Assembly (NCBI GenBank): GCA_043822885.1
Contig: JBDRBI010000106.1
Span: 1-28,418, forward strand
Reading direction: 5' to 3'
Origin: Aadella sp043822885
GTDB taxonomy: Bacteria > Omnitrophota > Gorgyraeia > Tantalellales > Tantalellaceae
Length of the DNA stretch: 28,418 bases
Below are positions 22,925 through 28,418 of this stretch, piece by piece (positions within the stretch are counted from its first letter, which is position 1; the number at the start of each line of letters is the position of its first letter). The notes below the pieces were generated by a model. That model was not told the origin of the DNA. It ran no database searches and was given only the letters and a program-made list of their open reading frames with translations. The translations under genes and the position numbers were made by a program.

Positions 22925-23686
22925 ATGAGCAAGACACCGGTGACAGTAGTTATCATAACAAAAAATGAAGAAGAGAATATTGCCGAATGTCTGGAAAGCG
23001 TTTTATGGGCGGACGAAATAATAGTTGTAGACGATGAAAGCACTGACTCTACCCGCGAGATCTCCGGGAAATATACCGACAAGATATTTGTGCGTAAAAT
23101 GGAGAACGAGGGGCGTCATCGTAACTGGGCATATGAAAAAGCCTCACACGATTGGGTATTAAGCGTTGATGCCGATGAACGTGTGACACCGGAACTGTCC
23201 GATGAAATAAATAAGCTTCTTAGGAACGCTCCTGAATTTAAAGCGTACACGATACCCCGGCGCAACTATATAGGCAAACATTGGCTCAGATACGGCGGAG
23301 AATATCCCGCTCCTCAGACCAGATTGTTCCTGAAAGACGAGTTCAAATACGAAGAGGCCGAGGTTCATCCGCGCGCTTTTTTAAAAGGTGATTGCGGGCA
23401 TCTTAAAGGTGATCTCATCCATTATTCTCATAAGGACATAACGGATTATTTAAGGAGCCTTAACAATCATACCACGCTTGAGGCTCGTAAGTGGTTTTTA
23501 ACCGGCAGAAAGATGAGTTTTGGACACGCTTTATGGAGAGCGCTGGACAGATGTTTTTACCGCCGCCTCTTAAGAAAAAAAGGGTACAAAGACGGCATAT
23601 ACGGCCTAACGGTAGCGATCTTCAGTGGAATGTATCAGTTGGTAAGTTATTTGAAGTATAGAGAGATGATGGAAGAGGACAAATAA
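22925..23686 (+). CDS. GT2 glycosyltransferase, WaaE/KdtX-like (paralogue 2)
   Basis: This 253-residue enzyme has VVIITKNEEENIAECLESV (8-26), EIIVVDDESTDSTRE and LSVDADE (79-85; D82/D84 is the DXD). The WaaE-type block follows: PRRNYIGKHWLRYGGEYPAPQTRLFLKD, HPRAFL and HYSHKDITDYL. The first ATG in frame (22886) sits at the very edge of a hairpin element; ATG 22925 with GGAG five bases upstream gives the normal family N-terminus. A second, related paralogue starts 125 nt downstream across an inverted array. The pair probably arose by duplication and may add consecutive core sugars. Confidence 0.9.
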   Translation: MSKTPVTVVIITKNEEENIAECLESVLWADEIIVVDDESTDSTREISGKYTDKIFVRKMENEGRHRNWAYEKASHDWVLSVDADERVTPELSDEINKLLRNAPEFKAYTIPRRNYIGKHWLRYGGEYPAPQTRLFLKDEFKYEEAEVHPRAFLKGDCGHLKGDLIHYSHKDITDYLRSLNNHTTLEARKWFLTGRKMSFGHALWRALDRCFYRRLLRKKGYKDGIYGLTVAIFSGMYQLVSYLKYREMMEEDK

Positions 23687-23688
23687 AA

Positions 23689-23783
23689 GGTCACCTAGTC
23701 ACCAGGTCACCAGGTCACTAGCAAATTGACTGATGTGCAAATATAAAAGTTACCGGTGACTAGGTGACTGGTGACTGGTGACT
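23689..23783. repeat. Inverted pair of tandem arrays (GTCACCNN / GGTGACT)
   Basis: Four GTCAC-type octamers (23690-23721) are followed after about 33 nt by GGTGACTA and three GGTGACT heptamers (23755-23783). The two arrays are reverse complements, extended by GCAAATT on the left and AATTTGC on the right, so the spacer between two WaaE-like paralogues can fold into a long imperfect hairpin. Confidence 0.85.
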
Positions 23784-23811
23784 AATTTGCGGGTTAAATA
23801 AGGGAGCACAT

Positions 23812-24591
23812 ATGTCGCGCAAGAAACTATCGGTTGTCATCCTTGCTAAGAATGAAGAGGAGAGGATCGCAACGTGCCTTGAAAGTCTGAAATGGGTGGA
23901 CGAAGTGGTTGTCGTGGATGGGATGAGCACCGATAAGACGGTAGAGATATGTGAAAAGTACGGGGCCAAAGTAGTGAGGCATGAGTTTGAAGGCGATTTC
24001 GGACAGGAAAGGAATATCGGTAATGAAAATTGTTCAGGAGACTGGATACTGCAGCTTGATGCGGATGAGATAGTCCCGGAAGATTTTAAGGATAAATTGA
24101 TAGAGATACTTGAAAAGGAAGATGAATATGCCGCGTACGGATTTATGCGGAAGAATTTTTTTCTGGGGCGATTCATGAGATACGGCGGATGGTATCATCA
24201 TTCGTATCATCTTTTTAGAAAAGGACGCGCGCACTATGACGGTAAAGTACACCACCAGCTCGTTGTTGACGGTAAGACCGGAAAACTTGATGTGGGGGTT
24301 TATCATTATCCGTTCACGGATATTTCTCAGCTAATATCCAGGCAGAACCGCTACACCACTCTTGAAGCTCAGGAACTTTATGAAATAAGAGGAAGAATAG
24401 ACGAAAAAGAGGTAAGGTACAATATTAAGACAAAACCCGCCAAGCTTTTTTGGAAATTTTATGTGAAGAAAAAAGGATTTAAAGAAGGTATGCATGGTTT
24501 TATCTTCTCCGTTCTTTTTGCCTGGGTACATTTTCTGAAGTGGGCGAAGTATTGGGACATTGTGAGGGAATTAGATAGTAAAAAAGTCTAA
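23812..24591 (+). CDS. GT2 glycosyltransferase, WaaE/KdtX-like (paralogue 3)
   Basis: This 259-residue enzyme has VVILAKNEEERIATCLESL (8-26), EVVVVDGMSTDKT and LQLDADE (80-86; D83/D85), followed by MRKNFFLGRFMRYGGWYHHSYHLFRKGRAHYDGKVHHQLVVDG and the basic C-terminal half usual in this family. GGGAG precedes the ATG. The last codons (AAA AAA GTC TAA) are part of a GTCTAAA-type array, so repeat sequence supplies the terminal valine and the stop. Among the three paralogues it keeps the most histidines around the acceptor loop (YHHSYH). Its exact sugar is unknown. Confidence 0.9.
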   Translation: MSRKKLSVVILAKNEEERIATCLESLKWVDEVVVVDGMSTDKTVEICEKYGAKVVRHEFEGDFGQERNIGNENCSGDWILQLDADEIVPEDFKDKLIEILEKEDEYAAYGFMRKNFFLGRFMRYGGWYHHSYHLFRKGRAHYDGKVHHQLVVDGKTGKLDVGVYHYPFTDISQLISRQNRYTTLEAQELYEIRGRIDEKEVRYNIKTKPAKLFWKFYVKKKGFKEGMHGFIFSVLFAWVHFLKWAKYWDIVRELDSKKV

Positions 24592-24622
24592 AAGTCAAAG
24601 GTCTAAAAGTCTAAAGTTAGAA
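24586..24622 (+). repeat. Short tandem array, unit GTCTAAA(A)
   Basis: Five units of 7 or 8 nt (GTCTAAAA, GTCAAAG, GTCTAAAA, GTCTAAA, GTTAGAA) start inside the last codons of the WaaE-like gene and continue past its stop. Confidence 0.78.
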
Positions 24623-24650
24623 GAGGGAGACTGTGGGATGCGTTCTTTCC

Positions 24651-24758
24651 CGTCTTTGCGAGGAGGAGCGTCAGCGACGACGAAGCAATCTCCCTAAAGA
24701 GATTGCTTCATTCACTTGGTTCGACTTCGCTCACCACAAGTCGTTCGTTCGCAATGAC
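24651..24758. repeat. Reverse and long-form forward hairpin elements
   Basis: A reverse copy 24651-24692 (GTCTTTGCG, one base off the usual GTCATTGCG) is followed by a forward copy 24698-24758. The forward copy has an unusually long centre holding its own inverted motif CGACTT...AAGTCG. Translation through it produces a false 35-residue extension to the next gene. Confidence 0.8.
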
Positions 24759-24807
24759 AACATTAAGGGGCACTGGCCGTCCGGGATGGTCAGGCGAGTC
24801 AGATATC

Positions 24808-25902
24808 ATGAAATACGAATGTGACATAATACTTTTAAGCTATGAAAGTCCCGAACTTCTCAAAAAGTGCGTTGAAAGCGTTCTTGATAATACTGCCGTG
24901 CCTTCACGCTTGATAATAATTGACAATGACAGTAAGGATCCCGAAGTAAAAAAATATATAAGCGAAGTGTGCGGCAGAGGGAAGGTCGAGATAGAAAAAG
25001 TGTTCAGCGAAGAGAACTCCGGGTTTGCCGGAGGTATTAATAAAGGTTTGAAACTTTCAACGGCTCCTTATGTATGTATTTTGAACAACGATTGTGAAGT
25101 TTATAAGGGCTGGTTAAAGGAGATGATAGAAGTCGCCTCTCGGAACAAAAAGATCGGTCTGGTCAACCCTCAAAGCAATACATTCGGCTGTTGTGACTAC
25201 GCGTCAGTAAAAGACAAAAGCGGAAAATTTGTGGAACTGGGACACGCCATAGGTTTTGCTTGTCTCATAAAAAAGGAAGTTTTGGACGGAATAGGCATGC
25301 TTGATGAGGCATATGAAGGCGTATGTTATGAAGATACCGATTTTTCATGCCGTGCGCAAAAAGCCGGATTTATCTCCGTTATGGCGGAAGGCGCGTACGT
25401 GTATCATAAAGAACAGGCATCAAGGGCATCTCTCAAAGGGAAAAATGAAATATACAGGAAAAACAGGGAACTGTTTGAATCCAGATGGGGCAAACTTGCG
25501 AGGGTGCTTTTTATCGAGAAGGCCGGTACGGATGACCGCATAATAGAAGGGTATAATAAACTTAAGGACATAGCCCGCAGGCGGGCCATAATAGATGTTT
25601 GGATAGAAGAGAGAAGCCGGGAAGATATAGAAGAGCTCCTAAAAGAGAAAGGCGTCATAAGGCATGCCGATATAGGTTTTAAGCTTTTTACAAAAAAGAT
25701 AAACGCGTTGAAAATAATAGGAAAAATACTTACTAAAAAGAAAAGGTATAGCGCGTTAATAACGCCTGACATTTCGCTGTTTAAAATATTATCTTTGTTC
25801 TCCGGCTTATGGGAAACTAAAGTGTTTCTGTTAAGGGACGATAAATATCTGATATCGACCCGCGGGGCGGTCGAAAAAATAGAAGATGCCGTGTTATCAT
25901 GA
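24808..25902 (+). CDS. GT2 glycosyltransferase with an extra C-terminal region
   Basis: This 364-residue protein has a GT2 domain in residues 1-230: CDIILLSYESPELLKKCVESVL, LIIIDNDSKDPEV, SGFAGGINKGLKLS, CILNNDCEV (NND at 93-95 as the metal site) and AYEGVCYEDTDFSCRAQKAGF with the ED pair. About 120 residues follow (from about 245) that do not look like GT2: a charged helical part (IEERSREDIEELLKEKGVIRHADIGFKLFTKKINALKI) and a strand-rich end (VFLLRDDKYLISTRGAVEKIED). I do not recognise this region. The frame is open from 24703, but those residues are hairpin-element sequence; ATG 24808 is preferred, with only weak AGGCGAG upstream. It overlaps the next gene by four bases (ATGA). Confidence 0.86.
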   Translation: MKYECDIILLSYESPELLKKCVESVLDNTAVPSRLIIIDNDSKDPEVKKYISEVCGRGKVEIEKVFSEENSGFAGGINKGLKLSTAPYVCILNNDCEVYKGWLKEMIEVASRNKKIGLVNPQSNTFGCCDYASVKDKSGKFVELGHAIGFACLIKKEVLDGIGMLDEAYEGVCYEDTDFSCRAQKAGFISVMAEGAYVYHKEQASRASLKGKNEIYRKNRELFESRWGKLARVLFIEKAGTDDRIIEGYNKLKDIARRRAIIDVWIEERSREDIEELLKEKGVIRHADIGFKLFTKKINALKIIGKILTKKKRYSALITPDISLFKILSLFSGLWETKVFLLRDDKYLISTRGAVEKIEDAVLS

Positions 25903-26297
25903 AAAAAACTGTCATATTTAAGATCATTTTGGTTGTATGGGTCGTTCTGTGGCTTTTCTTTCTGGTAAGGGAAGATAAGGATGATCAATACGCGTCTTTA
26001 AAGCGTCTTTATATGTCCGATCATCTAGGCAAAACAAAGATCATTATGGGGGACGATCTTTATGATTTTCTTAATTTTTGTAAAAACGAGATCCCGGAAA
26101 ATTCGACCTATAAGATAGCGGGATTTGAGAAGTTCTCGATATTCGAAGTGAGATCCAGATACTTTTTATGGCCGCTTCGGGCGGTTGAAGAAAACGCTAA
26201 TTATATTATTCTTTACGGAAAACCCGGGATCAGTGTTCCCGGATATGAAATGTATAAGGACTACAAAGGAATAGGGTCCATATACAGGAAAAAATGA
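25899..26297 (+). CDS. Small membrane-anchored protein, unknown function
   Basis: This 132-residue protein has one N-terminal membrane helix (IFKIILVVWVVLWLFFLV, about 6-23) and a soluble domain of about 105 residues, probably on the outer face. The domain has YDFLNFCKNEIPENSTYKIAGF, then YFLWPLRAVEENANYIILYGKPG and a final IGSIYRKK strand. The 'Y-F-L-W-P-L-R ... A-N-Y-I-I-L-Y-G' pattern resembles the C-terminal soluble domain of GT39-type proteins, so this could be a detached partner domain for the GT-C protein encoded next (inference). It overlaps the preceding GT2 gene by four bases (ATGA), so the three genes 24808-27835 may form one functional unit. No enzymatic motif is visible. Confidence 0.75.
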   Translation: MKKTVIFKIILVVWVVLWLFFLVREDKDDQYASLKRLYMSDHLGKTKIIMGDDLYDFLNFCKNEIPENSTYKIAGFEKFSIFEVRSRYFLWPLRAVEENANYIILYGKPGISVPGYEMYKDYKGIGSIYRKK

Positions 26298-26305
26298 TTA
26301 TGATT

Positions 26306-26443
26306 GAGATTGCTTCGCTTCGCTCGCAATGACGATGTAGCTTTCCGTCATTGCGAGGAGCGAGTATAACAAGCAACGCGGCGACGGACGACGCAATGAC
26401 AAACTTAACGTCATTGCGAGGCCGTTAGGCCGAAGCAATCTCA
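26306..26443. repeat. Three hairpin elements, the middle one chimeric
   Basis: Forward 26306-26333, a 54-nt middle element 26347-26400 that begins with the reverse-type end GTCATTGCG and finishes with the forward-type end CGCAATGAC, and reverse 26409-26443 (inner stem GGCC-GTTA-GGCC). Head-to-head pairing is possible at both junctions. Confidence 0.83.
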
Positions 26444-26461
26444 GGGGAAATAGGTTGTAAT

Positions 26462-27835
26462 ATGAGTTTTATTTTTCCATTATTCTTTATTGAGATCGTA
26501 GGCATCTTTTTTATGACCGTACTCATAAAAAAGAAAAGGTATGATTATTCAATACCGGAATTACTGTCATTATCGTTTTTTCTGGGGATGGTCTTTATAT
26601 CATTCCAAACGCTTTTCTTTTACTTATGCGGGATCGATCTTGATCTCGCGAATTCCGTGGCTGTTCCGTCTATAATGCTTCTTTTGGTCATAGCGCGTTA
26701 TGCCGGAAGGCCGGAACGTCTCAAAGAATTTAAAAGGCGGAGTATAACAGACAAATGGACCGTCTTAGAGAAAATACTTGTTTTAGGGATAGTTCTGCAG
26801 CTTTTTTGGACAGTATTTTTGGTTTTTCCCACACCTATACATTCGCATGACGCGGTGGCGAATTATGCCATGAAAGCGAAAATGATGTATACTTTCGGGA
26901 ACATACCCCAGGGGTTCTTCAGTTTATCCGAAGCTACGGTTTCTCATCCGGATTATCCGCCGCTCTTACCGTTCCTTTTGAATTGGATATACTCATTCAC
27001 CGGGTTCAATGATCTTACGGCTAACATGATAATGCCTGTTATTTTTTTGGCATTTCTGACTTTGTTTTATTCGCTTTTGAAAAAGACGCTTAAACGCATA
27101 CACGCGCTCTTGATCGTATTTTTATTCGCGACCATACCGCAAGTCTACGATTACGCGACAATAATACACGCGGACCTTATCCTTACGGCATTTATAACCG
27201 CCGCACTAGCTTATTTTATTTCGTACATAAGAACGGGCAATCGGATAGAGGCGCTTTTATCTTTTTTCTTATTCGGGGGATCATTGTGGATAAAGAACGA
27301 AGCTATTGTATTTACCGGAGCGTTTATACTGATATTTATCGCGTATTTTTTTAAATGCCAAAAAGATGAGAAAAGACGGGTTTCCCGTGATCTGATCTCG
27401 GGAATAATACTTATCGCGGTTCTGGCGGCGCCGTGGTTTTTTGTGAAGGCGTGTCAGTCGGTCCCGAACAGTGATATGGACCTATCCGCTTTAACACCAG
27501 CTCATTTTTTACAGAATGTAAAAGATATCCCGATAATTTTGGATCTCTTTCAGCAGGAAGTATTCGGACCGAAAAAATGGAATATATTTTGGATATTGAT
27601 CTTTGCATGCGCGGTCTGGAAAAGAAAAGCGTTATGGAAGAACGATATCTTTTATGTGACAGCATTCATTCTTTTGGCGGCTGCAGGTTATTTCGCGGGA
27701 TATATGCTTACAACGGGGAATAATCTCTTTTTTTATGTGAACACGACGATCTCCAGGTTCATGCTGCATTTTACGGGCATTGCGATGCTGCTGTTAGCGG
27801 GATTGTGTGGGGATGACTGGACAAGTAACCTGTAA
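26462..27835 (+). CDS. Polytopic GT-C glycosyltransferase-like membrane protein
   Basis: This 457-residue protein has about eleven to twelve membrane helices. The first large outer loop (about 120-170) has PTPIHSHDAVANYAMKAKMMY and later SHPDYPPLLPFLLNWIYSF. An acidic residue (D130) after a helix, followed by HPDYPPLLP, is the arrangement expected of GT-C transferases using polyprenyl-phosphate sugars, and KNEAIVF resembles the K-E segment of related proteins. It differs from the ArnT-like gene at 10296, which has WDE and DKPP. It follows the small membrane-anchored protein across a hairpin cluster. The last residues (TSNL) and the stop are encoded by a heptamer array, so the C-terminus may not be the original one. 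The ATG has AGG eight bases upstream. Confidence 0.82.
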   Translation: MSFIFPLFFIEIVGIFFMTVLIKKKRYDYSIPELLSLSFFLGMVFISFQTLFFYLCGIDLDLANSVAVPSIMLLLVIARYAGRPERLKEFKRRSITDKWTVLEKILVLGIVLQLFWTVFLVFPTPIHSHDAVANYAMKAKMMYTFGNIPQGFFSLSEATVSHPDYPPLLPFLLNWIYSFTGFNDLTANMIMPVIFLAFLTLFYSLLKKTLKRIHALLIVFLFATIPQVYDYATIIHADLILTAFITAALAYFISYIRTGNRIEALLSFFLFGGSLWIKNEAIVFTGAFILIFIAYFFKCQKDEKRRVSRDLISGIILIAVLAAPWFFVKACQSVPNSDMDLSALTPAHFLQNVKDIPIILDLFQQEVFGPKKWNIFWILIFACAVWKRKALWKNDIFYVTAFILLAAAGYFAGYMLTTGNNLFFYVNTTISRFMLHFTGIAMLLLAGLCGDDWTSNL

Positions 27836-27900
27836 CCAGAAACCAGTTGCCAGAAGAAAACAACTCAGGTTACTGGTTACTGGAAACTGGTTACTGTTTT
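27824..27900. repeat. Inverted heptanucleotide arrays (NGTAACC / CTGGTTA)
   Basis: Left units AGTAACC, TGTAACC, AGAAACC and AGTTGCC (27824-27851) and right units CAGGTTA, CTGGTTA, CTGGAAA, CTGGTTA and CTGTTTT (27866-27900) lie in the same 7-nt register with two degenerate heptamers between them. They are reverse complements, so the spacer folds into a hairpin followed by TTTT, a possible terminator before gmhB. Confidence 0.87.
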
Positions 27901-27921
27901 GCTTATATGTGGGAGGGTTAA

Positions 27922-28418
27922 ATGAGCCAAAAATACATTTTCATAGATCGGGACGGGGTAATAAACAAAGATCCGGGAGGGTGGACGGAATATGGGTATG
28001 TGACCGTTCCGGAAGACTTTTACATGGTAAAAGGATCTGTTGAAGCTATCAAGATGTTCACGGACGCGGGTTATAAAGTGATAATAATCTCTAATCAACA
28101 GGGAGTAGGGAAGGGTTATTTTTCAGAAGAAGATCTTAAAAAAGTTACCAGAAAGATGGAACGCGTTGTAGAAGAAGGCAAGGGAAAGATCACAAGGGTA
28201 TATTACTGCACTCATACGGATGAAGAGGATTGTGATTGCCGTAAACCGAGAGAAGGGATGTTCCTTAAGGCTAAAGAGGAACTGAACATAGAAAGTTTTG
28301 AAGGTAAGTTCTACATAGGTGATACCGAACGAGATATACAGGCCGGTAGGAGAGTGGGGCTTAAGACCATTTTCGTCCTTTCCGGAAAAAATTCGGCTGA
28401 AGACGCGAAAAAATTTAA
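27922..28418 (+). CDS. gmhB: D-glycero-D-manno-heptose 1,7-bisphosphate 7-phosphatase (3' truncated by the window)
   Basis: The 165 complete codons visible contain every HAD-family motif: DxDG (D9, D11) in FIDRDGVINKD, the motif II SNQQGVGKGYF (57-67), the zinc-binding quartet C96, H98, C104, C106 in CTHTDEEDCDC, the motif III lysine in RKP (K108) and the motif IV acids in GDTERD (D134, D138). The zinc loop is specific to GmhB and to the related histidinol-phosphate phosphatase. The three GT9 genes in the window favour heptose. It removes the 7-phosphate on the way to ADP-heptose in the cytoplasm. GGGAGG precedes the ATG. The frame is still open at the window edge. Confidence 0.88.
   Translation, partial: MSQKYIFIDRDGVINKDPGGWTEYGYVTVPEDFYMVKGSVEAIKMFTDAGYKVIIISNQQGVGKGYFSEEDLKKVTRKMERVVEEGKGKITRVYYCTHTDEEDCDCRKPREGMFLKAKEELNIESFEGKFYIGDTERDIQAGRRVGLKTIFVLSGKNSAEDAKKF

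Noticed and set aside
24703..24807. N-terminal 35-residue extension of the GT2 at 24808
   Set aside because: It is encoded by a long-form hairpin element. The GT2 first strand begins right after ATG 24808.
25301..25543. 80-residue open frame inside the GT2 gene at 24808
   Set aside because: It lies in another frame of a clear glycosyltransferase gene and has no recognisable features of its own.
1..28418. tRNA or rRNA genes, insertion-sequence transposases, integrases or attachment sites
   Set aside because: Nothing in the sequence supports any of these. The only mobile-type gene is the Bro-N protein.

Overview
The window is a densely packed glycan and cell-envelope biosynthesis locus, almost all on the + strand. 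It contains 27 protein-coding genes (two cut by the window edges), and about 20 of them are glycosyltransferases or sugar-modifying enzymes. The G+C content is moderate, near 40% by eye. Three GT9 (heptosyltransferase-type) genes, a GmhB-type heptose-bisphosphate phosphatase, an O-antigen ligase/polymerase-type protein and an initiating sugar-phosphate transferase point to a Gram-negative bacterium with a lipopolysaccharide-like envelope. The style (many GT2/GT4/GT9/GT-C genes, a dispersed ATTGC...GCAAT hairpin repeat in most spacers, heptanucleotide arrays) resembles uncultivated lineages such as Omnitrophota or its neighbours. That placement is a guess; no marker gene is present.

Layout. 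1-3421: the end of a truncated gene, then two GT2 glycosyltransferases, an SDR sugar-nucleotide epimerase/dehydratase and a WbpD-like acetyltransferase, in a tightly overlapping operon. 3607-5903: an alpha/alpha-toroid protein coupled to a UDP-GlcNAc 2-epimerase (wecB). 6251-8854: a GT4, a methyltransferase and a polyprenyl-phosphate-sugar-synthase-like GT2. 8851-10257: the only minus-strand gene, an AT-rich polytopic GT-C protein. 10296-12927: a GT39 (ArnT/PMT-like) protein and the first GT9. 13057-16891: two coupled GT4 enzymes and a polyprenyl glycosylphosphotransferase. 16984-20482: a Wzy/WaaL-type protein and two GT9 genes. 20703-22751: a radical SAM/SPASM protein, then a Bro-N (phage antirepressor-like) protein that looks out of place. 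22925-27835: two WaaE-like GT2 paralogues, a GT2 with an extra C-terminal region, a small membrane-anchored protein and another GT-C protein. 27922-end: the start of gmhB.

Working together (inference): the glycosylphosphotransferase starts a lipid-linked oligosaccharide. The GT2/GT4 enzymes extend it with sugars that include the product of the epimerase, SDR and acetyltransferase. The Wzy/WaaL-type protein polymerises it or transfers it. GT9 and WaaE-like enzymes build a heptose-type core, and GT-C enzymes add sugars from polyprenyl-phosphate donors on the far side of the membrane. No flippase, ABC exporter or aminotransferase is visible, so the locus continues outside the window.

The non-coding DNA is the most unusual part. 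Twenty-seven recognisable copies of a short hairpin element, conserved at its ends and pairing-covariant in its centre, fill ten spacers, often as head-to-head pairs. Many spacers also carry 7- or 8-nt tandem arrays whose unit sequence differs from place to place while the period stays nearly the same. Elements and arrays run into gene ends and have rewritten some C-termini, and they create false N-terminal extensions.
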